NCBI GenBank assembly: GCA_009777175.1
Contig: WRMI01000015.1
Coordinates: 1-53,100 of the forward strand
Direction: 5' to 3'
Length of the DNA: 53,100 bases
DNA from: Marinilabiliaceae bacterium
GTDB lineage: Bacteria > Bacteroidota > Bacteroidia > Bacteroidales > Marinilabiliaceae
Both the position numbers and the translations under genes were made by a program. The notes under the pieces were generated by a model. It had not been told where the DNA came from and did no database searches. It was given only the letters and a program-made list of their open reading frames with translations. Shown here in pieces: positions 44,138-51,520 of this stretch. The first letter of the stretch is position 1. Every line of letters starts with the position of its first letter.

Positions 44138-44740
44138 ATGAAAAATAGCATTTTAATAATTTCGGTTCTATCATTATTATTTTTTTCGTGTTCGGAAGAC
44201 TTAGATAGAACAATTTTTATTCCCGATGAAAACGATTCTAGTTTGCCCGCCTATTCTGAATGGGGCTATAATTCTTTTGGAGCGGAATTCGACAGGCTTT
44301 ATTTTCTTGCTTCTCAAAACATTGTTCCATGCAAAATAAAATATGAAAACGACAGCCTCTATTTTTCGCTGCACGGAATAGTTAATGATTATGACTTAGA
44401 AAACAATAGAATGATTTTAGAATTTATTTTCCCCTTCGAAAAAATTGAAAATTTTACGGAATTAATTAAACTTAACGACTTAAATATTAATCTTTTACCT
44501 GACTATTGCAAGGTTGTACTCGATTTTGACAATACCAAAACAATAGTTGATGTTTTGTCAGGAAAATTACATTTTAAACGTACACAACTGCTTTTTGTTG
44601 ATGATAGTATAAACAGGGTAATTATTTCGGGGGTTTTTGATATACGTTTTCGACAGAACGGATATTTATCCAATATCTCAAACGGTCGTTTTGACGTAGG
44701 AATCAATCATAGATATTTTTTAAACGCTCAAATTGAATGA
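44138..44740 (+). CDS. Lipoprotein of unknown function
   Basis: A 200-residue product with a lipobox LFFSC (Cys about 18) followed by SEDLD. The mature part is predicted to be beta-rich with no recognised domain. It is 32 bp after the barrel protein, so the two probably form a unit. Its stop overlaps the convergent acyltransferase gene by 13 bp. Confidence 0.7.
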   Translation: MKNSILIISVLSLLFFSCSEDLDRTIFIPDENDSSLPAYSEWGYNSFGAEFDRLYFLASQNIVPCKIKYENDSLYFSLHGIVNDYDLENNRMILEFIFPFEKIENFTELIKLNDLNINLLPDYCKVVLDFDNTKTIVDVLSGKLHFKRTQLLFVDDSINRVIISGVFDIRFRQNGYLSNISNGRFDVGINHRYFLNAQIE

Positions 44741-45858
44741 CAATTGTCGACAGGATTGGCATAAATCTGTAAAAATATTTTTTCTAATTCTTTGCTGTTG
44801 CCCTCTATATCTTTTAATCCATTGTTCATATAGTTTTGAAAAGCATCTTTTTCATATACTGAATACTTTGAAGAGTAGCTGTTTTTGTGGTGCAACAAAT
44901 CGTGTGCAATATAATTTGTTTTCCATAATTTATAATTCTGATAAATTTTTTTGTCAATAATTTCAGAGAGGCATTTAAACTTTTCATTATGGACAAAAGT
45001 ATCGCATTTTTTTAATTCATCTTCGGTAATTGTAGGACAAACGTTCAAGAACAGATTTCCTTTCCATTGCCTGATACCGTAAACAATGCTGTTTAAATCT
45101 TCACCTTCACTTTTTTCATAAAGTTTTCTTTTAGAAATATAAAGTTCTCTTGTTTTAAAGAAATCGCATGGTTCGTATTCATAAGAAATCACTAAAGGGG
45201 TAATATTCAGTTCGTTCATATTATTTACAAATCCTAATTTGCTACTCATTGCAAACATTTTTAAAACGGCAGTTTCGGTAGAATCAAAACCGTCTTTAAC
45301 TCTTCCGTTTCTTTGCGCTATCCAAATTGATTGATGTTTTTCTGTAATTGCATAACGCATATATTGTGAAACTTTTAAGGAATTTTCAAGTACATCTCTT
45401 ATATTTCCGCCACGCACTATTTTAAACATTTTGTTCAATTTTCCAATGTCAATAACAAATTGGGACATCATTAAGTTACTACCGAATGTTATTTCAGAGG
45501 TTTGCAATCCGTGTTCGTGAAGAAAAATCTGTAATATTGCCGAATCTAACAAAATATCTCGATGATTTGACAAAAACAGATAACTTTTATCTTTTGATAA
45601 TTGCTCAAAACCGCTACCTGAATAAGTTTCGGTTGTTTTCGCTAAAATTGAATGAATAACATTATACATTATTTCAGACTGAAAATCATCAATTGTCTTA
45701 ATTTTTCTGAAATTGGTTATAAATGTGCGTACATTTGCGTCAGGGAACAAATATTTTATTATTTGAGCAAAAATAGGATTCTCAGAAACCCGCTTTATTG
45801 CATTAGGAACCTCACTATCATTAAAAGGTCTTATGTCATCAAAATTTATTATTTCCAT
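44728..45858 (-). CDS. PlsC-like acyltransferase
   Basis: A 376-residue protein with a glycerol-phosphate-acyltransferase-type active site, YLFLSNHRDILLDSAIL (NHRD near residue 110), and a substrate-binding block IWIAQRNGRVKDGFDSTETA in place of the usual EGTR. This is a Bacteroidota-specific branch. It likely transfers acyl chains to a lipid at the inner membrane; substrate unknown. Start at ATG 45858 is preferred over a GTG at 45876 since those six extra codons lie in the flank of a 100-bp tandem repeat. Confidence 0.8.
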   Translation of the reverse strand: MEIINFDDIRPFNDSEVPNAIKRVSENPIFAQIIKYLFPDANVRTFITNFRKIKTIDDFQSEIMYNVIHSILAKTTETYSGSGFEQLSKDKSYLFLSNHRDILLDSAILQIFLHEHGLQTSEITFGSNLMMSQFVIDIGKLNKMFKIVRGGNIRDVLENSLKVSQYMRYAITEKHQSIWIAQRNGRVKDGFDSTETAVLKMFAMSSKLGFVNNMNELNITPLVISYEYEPCDFFKTRELYISKRKLYEKSEGEDLNSIVYGIRQWKGNLFLNVCPTITEDELKKCDTFVHNEKFKCLSEIIDKKIYQNYKLWKTNYIAHDLLHHKNSYSSKYSVYEKDAFQNYMNNGLKDIEGNSKELEKIFLQIYANPVDNCHSI

Positions 45859-45870
45859 TTGTTTATTTTT

Positions 45871-46111
45871 AGCCACTAATTACACTAATTTTCACGAATT
45901 TTTTTATAATTATTTGCTTGTGTGTCAAAATTTTTTATTTATGTCATTTAAGTTTCATCTGTTTATATTTAGCCACTAATTACACTAATTTTCACTAATT
46001 TTTTTATAATTATTTGCTTGTGTGTCAAAATTTTTTTATTTATGTCATTTAAGTTTCATCTGTTTATATTTAGCCGCTCATTAAACTAATTTTCACTAAT
46101 TTTTTTATAAT
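45871..46111. repeat. 100-bp tandem repeat upstream of acyltransferase
   Basis: Two full units (45871-45970 and 45971-46071) and a partial third (46072 to about 46111), each beginning AGCCACTAATTACACTAATT and containing ATTTGCTTGTGTGTCAAAAT. Units 1 and 2 differ at very few positions, so the duplication is recent. It occupies the leader of the minus-strand acyltransferase gene. Confidence 0.92.
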
Positions 46112-46187
46112 AGAAGTATTGTATATAAAGCCTTTGAATAATCTACATTTTAATTCATTCTATTATTCTTATTATCAATGTTTTTGT

Positions 46188-46220
46188 TTCTGAAAACTGA
46201 AAACTGAAAACTGAAAACTA
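46188..46220. repeat. Short heptamer satellite at the end of the ligase gene
   Basis: Four TGAAAAC units ending in TGAAAACTATT. The TAG stop of the minus-strand ligase gene (46218-46220) is inside the last unit. Confidence 0.8.
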
Positions 46221-47513
46221 TTTTCTTTTGTCAAAAAATTTGACGGGTTTTCGTTGTGTTTGCGGGAACTGAATTTTCTTAATATAATCTATTTCGGCGA
46301 ATTTTATTTCAGGAGCAACTCTCAATTTTGCTCGAAAACGGTCTTTTAAATCTTTTATTACTTCCTTTCCCTCTTTTTTAGAACCCGCTATCACAATCAC
46401 TTCGTCCATACCTACTTCATTTGATTGTACTTCAACCAAATAATTTTCAATATATTCCACATTATCGAGCACATCAAAAATAGCGGTTGGATATAAAGTA
46501 GTACCTTTCAATTTGATCATCTGGTTTTTACGACCAATAATGGGACTGATACGTTTCGTTGTTCTGCCGCACTTACATGGTTCATAATGAAATCTGCAAA
46601 TATCTCCGGTTTTAAATCGTAGCAAAGGCATTCCTTCTACTTTAAGGGTTGTAATAGTAAGTTCACCGAATTCTCCTTGCTTGACTAGGTTGTTTTGGTC
46701 GTCTAAAAGTTCGCAAATAATTAGTTCGGGGTGATGATGCCCGCCCATTCCGGCTTCGCACTCGCAAAAAGTAGTGTTCATCTCAGTAGATGCGTAGGTT
46801 GAAAAGAGTTGCAAATTCCAATTTTCTTTTATCTTTTTTCCTAATAAATTAAGCGTAAAATCTTCATTTCTAAGGCTTTCGCCAATGCAAACTGCTTTTT
46901 TTACACTACTATTTTTGTAATCGATATCATTTTCGATGGCATATTGAATAATTTTTGGAATAAATGAAGGTACGCAAATAATTGTATCGGGCTTAAAACG
47001 TTCTATTGTATCCCATTGAAGTTCGGGTATTCCGTTACCAACTCGAATAATTGATGCGCCGAGTTTTCTAATTCCCAAAAAATATGCTAAACCAGCCATA
47101 AAACGTTTGTCAATGGTCGTCATCAGTTGAAATATGTCGCCTTTTTTACTTCCTGCACACGAAAATGATATTGCCTCGTTATAAGCCAATCGTTCCAAGT
47201 CGTTGTTGGTAACGGCAAAAATTGTTGGCTCACTCAAAGTACCCGAAGTGGTCATATAATCTACAATTTTATTTTTTTCTACGCAGAAAAAATCATCATT
47301 GTAAAGATGTAAATCTTCTTTAGTGGTGATTGGAATATGTTGTAAATCATTTAGTTGCTTGATTTTCGATATTTGTATTTTTTCTTTTTCAAAAAGTCGC
47401 GAATAATAAGGGGATTTAGACGATAAATATCTTAACATATTAGACAACTCTTTTTCTTGAAATTTTTCAATTTCTGACAAAGGTTGACGTTCAATCTCGG
47501 GTTGAAAATTCAT
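46218..47513 (-). CDS. Phenylacetate-CoA-ligase-like AMP-forming enzyme
   Basis: A 431-residue member of the PaaK branch of the AMP-binding superfamily. The ATP-binding motif is MTTSGTLSEPTIFAV (about 87-101). Other blocks are LFSTYASTEMNTTFCECEAG, the TGDICRFHYEPCKCGRTTKR part with paired cysteines, and the C-terminal GRKNQMIKLKGTTLYP hinge. It activates an aromatic or other carboxylic acid to a CoA ester. Physiological substrate is not predictable; relatives act in aromatic-acid uptake or in making unusual lipids and pigments. Confidence 0.85.
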   Translation of the reverse strand: MNFQPEIERQPLSEIEKFQEKELSNMLRYLSSKSPYYSRLFEKEKIQISKIKQLNDLQHIPITTKEDLHLYNDDFFCVEKNKIVDYMTTSGTLSEPTIFAVTNNDLERLAYNEAISFSCAGSKKGDIFQLMTTIDKRFMAGLAYFLGIRKLGASIIRVGNGIPELQWDTIERFKPDTIICVPSFIPKIIQYAIENDIDYKNSSVKKAVCIGESLRNEDFTLNLLGKKIKENWNLQLFSTYASTEMNTTFCECEAGMGGHHHPELIICELLDDQNNLVKQGEFGELTITTLKVEGMPLLRFKTGDICRFHYEPCKCGRTTKRISPIIGRKNQMIKLKGTTLYPTAIFDVLDNVEYIENYLVEVQSNEVGMDEVIVIAGSKKEGKEVIKDLKDRFRAKLRVAPEIKFAEIDYIKKIQFPQTQRKPVKFFDKRK

Positions 47514-47646
47514 GTAATTAAAAAATTGTTTTATTTAAAAAAAAGCTTTTACAATTTTTTGCGAAAAAGGTTACAAAAAAATAAAAAATTTTTTCGATTT
47601 TTGCATAAAATAATAAAAAAAATAATTTTTGTAATGATTTTTTTGT

Positions 47647-47654
47647 TACCTTTG
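47647..47654 (+). promoter_or_regulatory. Bacteroidota -7 promoter box
   Basis: TACCTTTG fits TAnnTTTG, 52 bp upstream of the chemoreceptor ATG. A TTTG at 47628-47631 is closer than the usual spacing. Confidence 0.5.
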
Positions 47655-47706
47655 CAAATTATTTCGTACAAAAAATTTTTAACTTATAACAGATAATACA
47701 TTAATA

Positions 47707-49605
47707 ATGAAAAAGTTTAAAGATGTAAAAATCAAGACACGTCTTGTCTTGTCAATAGGAATTTTGTTTTTTCTGGGTATGATAACTATTTTTTATTACG
47801 TCAATAGTTCTTTTATGAGCTATATAGAAAAAACAACTTATAGCAGTTTACGCGAAGATTTATCAGCTTTGGTAGAAGTTCTCGATAGTGAACATTCGCG
47901 CGGGTCAGAAGTTACAGATTTTTCCATGAAAATTGTTGATTCACATTTTAGTGAAATGTTACAAAATTTTCGAGAAATTCCTTCAGACCCCGTTCAAATT
48001 CGCGCCGAAAATCAGATAACAGGCGAATTGTCTGATATTTCAGTACCTCGATGGATCATTGGGGGAAAAACATTTCAGGGCAGCAATGAATTTATTGAAG
48101 AAATGAATTCGAGGAAAATTCCTTATATCACGGTTTTTCAAAAAATACCTCAAGGGTATATTCGCATTGCTACAAATCTCCCTAAAAATGACGGAAGTAG
48201 TTCATTCGGGACTTACATTCCATCAACCCATCAAGTGGCAAGGGCAATCGACAACGGTGAATATTTTAAAGACGTTATTACTCTTTTTGACGATTCTTAT
48301 TCGGTAGAATATAAGCCTATTAGCTTTGGAAATGAAGTAATTGGGATGTTATTTGTCGGTGAAATAGAAAACCTTGATAACACAAGACATTTTTTTCATT
48401 CAAGAAAAATTCTTAGAACAGGTTATCCGTTTTTAGTATCAAGTGACGGCACTTTGATTATACATCCCTTTGATGAGGGAAAAAACATTGCCAATGAATC
48501 TTTTTTTCAGCAAATTGTAAGCAATAAGAACACACAAAATGCATTAATTGAATACAAATGGGGCAACGAAACAAAAATTTTATTTTCAACATATTACCAA
48601 CCATTAGACGTTTTTGTAGCATCTGCTATCAATAAAAGCGAAATGTTCGAACAATTTGCTGCCGTTAGAACAACCATTTTAATTATTATGATACTGATTC
48701 TTTGTATTATTTCGGTTTTTGTTTATGCTTTAATTAATGCCACCGTAAAGTCATTATACCTCGGAGTAGATTTTGCGAAAAAAATTGCCGCCGGCGATTT
48801 AACAGCAACCCTACACATCGACCAAGAAGACGAAGTTGGATTATTAGCAAAATCATTGGACAGTATGGTCAATAAATTGCAAAATGTCGTTTCTGAAATA
48901 ACAAATGGCGCAAATGGAATTGCGGATGCAGGAACTGAGATCAATTCTGCCTCCCTCATTTTGTCTCAAGGCGCAAGTACGCAAGCGTCAGTTGCAGAAC
49001 AAGTTTCAAGTTCTATGGAAGAGATGGTCGCAAATATTCACCAAAACAACGAAAACACTCAAAAAGCTGAAGCCGAAATTATTAAATTAGTAAATATAAT
49101 ATCAACACTCGGAGAATCGGCTGGAGAAAATTATCGCGCATCAAAAAATATTGAAGATAAAATTAAAATTATCAATGAAATTGCCGCTCAAACAAATATA
49201 CTCGCACTTAATGCTGCTGTTGAAGCAGCTCGTGCCGGTGAATATGGTAGAGGTTTTGCTGTTGTTGCTTCCGAAGTCCGAAAACTTGCAGAACGAAGCA
49301 AAGAAGCAGCCGACGAAATTATTTCTTTAGCCATTAAAGTAGTTGACATCGCCAAAAACGCACAAGATGGTTCGATGAACGTTGTAATTCCCGAAGCAAA
49401 TAAAGCTGCCGGACTTATCAGAGAGGTCGCTGCCGCAAGCCTCGAACAATTGACTGGTGCCGAACAAATTAACAACGCTATTATGCAATTAAACAACGTC
49501 ATCCAACAAAACGCAGCATCAAGCGAAGAATTGGCATCCAACTCAGGAGAACTTAATAATCAAGCAGAAATATTGAAAAATACAGTCAATTATTTCAATA
49601 CATAA
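47707..49605 (+). CDS. Methyl-accepting chemotaxis protein with Cache sensor
   Basis: A 632-residue receptor. Membrane segment 1 is at about 12-30, a periplasmic Cache domain at about 35-315 ([60 protein letters not shown]), membrane segment 2 at about 322-346, HAMP at about 347-400, then the cytoplasmic signalling coiled coil with the hairpin tip [20 protein letters not shown] and [20 protein letters not shown]. It ends FNT without a CheR-binding pentapeptide. Chemoreceptors are not common in gut Bacteroidota, and no che gene is in the window. Confidence 0.93.
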   Translation: MKKFKDVKIKTRLVLSIGILFFLGMITIFYYVNSSFMSYIEKTTYSSLREDLSALVEVLDSEHSRGSEVTDFSMKIVDSHFSEMLQNFREIPSDPVQIRAENQITGELSDISVPRWIIGGKTFQGSNEFIEEMNSRKIPYITVFQKIPQGYIRIATNLPKNDGSSSFGTYIPSTHQVARAIDNGEYFKDVITLFDDSYSVEYKPISFGNEVIGMLFVGEIENLDNTRHFFHSRKILRTGYPFLVSSDGTLIIHPFDEGKNIANESFFQQIVSNKNTQNALIEYKWGNETKILFSTYYQPLDVFVASAINKSEMFEQFAAVRTTILIIMILILCIISVFVYALINATVKSLYLGVDFAKKIAAGDLTATLHIDQEDEVGLLAKSLDSMVNKLQNVVSEITNGANGIADAGTEINSASLILSQGASTQASVAEQVSSSMEEMVANIHQNNENTQKAEAEIIKLVNIISTLGESAGENYRASKNIEDKIKIINEIAAQTNILALNAAVEAARAGEYGRGFAVVASEVRKLAERSKEAADEIISLAIKVVDIAKNAQDGSMNVVIPEANKAAGLIREVAAASLEQLTGAEQINNAIMQLNNVIQQNAASSEELASNSGELNNQAEILKNTVNYFNT

Positions 49606-49627
49606 TTCCAAATAAAAATATGAGATT

Positions 49628-50842
49628 TTGAACTGGTTTTTTCTTTTTGTTTCCAATTTTTTTGGAATTATTAATGATAATTTTTTAAAATTTTCTATAA
49701 TTTTTATCGGCGTTACGTGGACAATGCCTAACTTTTTGACTCAATCAACTGTTATTTCATTGGCATCAGCAGCACTTATAGTTCCCTATCTGATTTTATC
49801 CCCATTAGGAGGAAGGTTATCTGTAAAATATTCCAAACAAAAAGTATTTAGGCTTTGTAAACTTGCTGAATTTCCAATAATGGCAATTGCAGCCTTCGCA
49901 TTTTATTTTCATTCAATTTGGTTAGCCATCTTTGCTGTTTTAGTTATGGGAATACAAAGTTGCTTATATTCACCATCTAAATATGGGCTAATCAGAGATA
50001 TAGGAGGCGAAAAAGGTATTGCATTCGGAAATGGAATTTTTGAAATGATGGCTTTTCTGGGAATTTTGTCAGGTACAGTGCTCGCATCACTAATTGCAGA
50101 TAACTATTCTTTTAGTTTAACTGCCGCGCTATTCTTAGGTTTTGCTTTATTTGGATATCTTTCAACATCAAACATTCGAGTTAAAGAGTTAGAACCCGAA
50201 AATATTACTGACAATAGCATCAATCCCTTTAAATTTGCAAAAGAATCATATTTTTTTGCTAAAAATTATTCTACCATTAATCTTGGCGTTTTTGGTGTAT
50301 CAATTTTTTGGCTTGTGGGCGGATTAATACAAATGAATTTGGTTATTCATTGCCTGAATACCCTTCAGACAACCAATACTGCTGCGGGTTTAATAATGGC
50401 AACCGCAGCGGTTGGAATAGCAGTTGGGTGCAGTTTGGCAGGAAAATTTTCAAACGGAGAAATTAAAAAAAATATGATTTTTGCTGGATTATTTGGCATG
50501 ACCGCTTTTTTGCTAGGCATAGCAATTTTTAATCCACCGCCTCTTATTTGCGCTATCATGATATTTTTGACAGCATTTTGTTGTGGCTTTTTTGAAGTTC
50601 CTTGTTTGACTATGGTTCAAAAACCCGACACGGGTCGAAAAATTGGCGATATGCTCGCATATATGAACTTAACAATTTTTATCTTTATTTTGATAGGAAG
50701 CACACTCTTTTTTATTATCACTCAATTTATTAGCGATAATAGTCTGATAGTCTTTGCAGTAACAGCCGGAATTTGCCTTGTTACTTTGATTATGTTCTTA
50801 ATAAAAATGAACAAAACTAATGTAAAGTTATGTGTAAAATGA
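49628..50842 (+). CDS. MFS transporter, LplT-like
   Basis: A 404-residue 12-segment MFS protein. The N-terminal FVSNFFGIINDNFLKFSIIF has the NDN motif of LplT/Aas-type lysophospholipid flippases, and loop 2-3 has GGRLSVKYSKQKVFRLCKLA. It likely moves lysophospholipids across the inner membrane for re-acylation. The start is a TTG at 49628: the nearby ATG (49620) is in another frame and runs ATG-AGA-TTT-TGA. A single-base loss that broke an ATG start is possible, as is true TTG initiation. It is 22 bp downstream of the chemoreceptor gene. Confidence 0.8.
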   Translation: MNWFFLFVSNFFGIINDNFLKFSIIFIGVTWTMPNFLTQSTVISLASAALIVPYLILSPLGGRLSVKYSKQKVFRLCKLAEFPIMAIAAFAFYFHSIWLAIFAVLVMGIQSCLYSPSKYGLIRDIGGEKGIAFGNGIFEMMAFLGILSGTVLASLIADNYSFSLTAALFLGFALFGYLSTSNIRVKELEPENITDNSINPFKFAKESYFFAKNYSTINLGVFGVSIFWLVGGLIQMNLVIHCLNTLQTTNTAAGLIMATAAVGIAVGCSLAGKFSNGEIKKNMIFAGLFGMTAFLLGIAIFNPPPLICAIMIFLTAFCCGFFEVPCLTMVQKPDTGRKIGDMLAYMNLTIFIFILIGSTLFFIITQFISDNSLIVFAVTAGICLVTLIMFLIKMNKTNVKLCVK

Positions 50843-50851
50843 CTCAGACCA

Positions 50852-50991
50852 AGATTCCTCGCTACGCTCGGAATGACCATTTCATTCCTTTAATGTGGCA
50901 TGTTTCGGCTGCGGCGCTGCCGCAGCGGAAACAGAACTACCCCAAAGTATAATTCGTCATTCCGAATGAAAAGTAGTGAAATGAGGAATCT
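50852..50991. repeat. Nested inverted repeat with GC-rich core hairpin
   Basis: Outer arms AGATTCCTC...GGAATGAC (50852-50877) and GTCATTCCGA...GAGGAATCT (50956-50991) face each other; at the centre GTTTCGGCTGCGGC / GCCGCAGCGGAAAC forms a hairpin (50902-50932) with one mismatch. It lies just after the LplT-like gene and could act as a terminator, but no T run follows. Confidence 0.85.
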
Positions 50992-51018
50992 GAAAATATG
51001 CAATTTTACAATTAACAT

Positions 51019-51074
51019 AACACTAACTTACATTATTCATAATATTTTTTTTAACGCAAAGACGCAAAGTTGAG
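51019..51074 (-). repeat. Dispersed CTTTGCG repeat, inverted copy
   Basis: TTAACGCAAAGACGCAAAGT followed by TGAG, with ACATTATTCATAATA before it. It matches the copies at 7155 and 23891 in reverse. Confidence 0.75.
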
Positions 51075-51124
51075 TAGGCAAAGATAGTAGTGGATAGCCA
51101 GTTTTCATTTATAATATCAGAGTT

Positions 51125-51412
51125 CCTTACCTCAGAAACTTCGTTTGTTTTTTTATAAGGAAAAATCTATTTTTGGGACGGAAACCAAAATGTCCCTTTT
51201 TTTTTGCATTCCGTTGGGCGATGCATTGAATTTATTGAAATGAATGCATCACATTTCATATTTATGGCAATTTGGTCGCATTCCTAACGGAATGCGTTTT
51301 TATGCTTTGAATTTATTTTCTACCGAACGTCACATTCGTAGCGGAATGTGGAAAACAGAGAATGATAAATATTTCATAAAAAGGGGACATTTTGATTTCC
51401 CCAGAGGTAAGA
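51125..51412. mobile_element. MITE-like element with long inverted arms
   Basis: Left arm: CCTTACCTCAGA (51125-51136) and GGAAACCAAAATGTCCCTTT (51180-51199). Right arm: AAAAAGGGGACATTTTGATT to AGAGGTAAGA (51378-51412). The arms are inverted copies. The centre holds GATGCATTGAATTTATTGAA (51220-51239), GCATTCCTAACGGAATGC (51278-51295) and CACATTCGTAGCGGAATGTG (51331-51350). No ORF. Solo arm-like pieces are at 34774-34805 and 29558-29580. Target-site duplications were not identified, so mobility is inference. Confidence 0.6.
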
Positions 51413-51444
51413 TATTCTGAACCTATTATGTGTCCTTACTTCTC

Positions 51445-51474
51445 AAAAAAAAAGGCTGCCCAAAATGGACAGCC
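51445..51474 (-). terminator. Rho-independent terminator of the T9SS repeat protein gene
   Basis: On the minus strand GGCTGTCC-ATTTT-GGGCAGCC forms an 8-bp stem (one G-T pair) followed by nine T residues. It lies 47 bp after the stop at 51521. Confidence 0.88.
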
Positions 51475-51520
51475 ATGAAAAAGAAAAGAAAAAATTAAAA
51501 AAAACAATATACTATTTATT

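Noticed and set aside
45871..46111. CRISPR-like or integron-like array
   Set aside because: The 100-bp units are identical throughout, with no alternation of repeat and spacer and no integrase.
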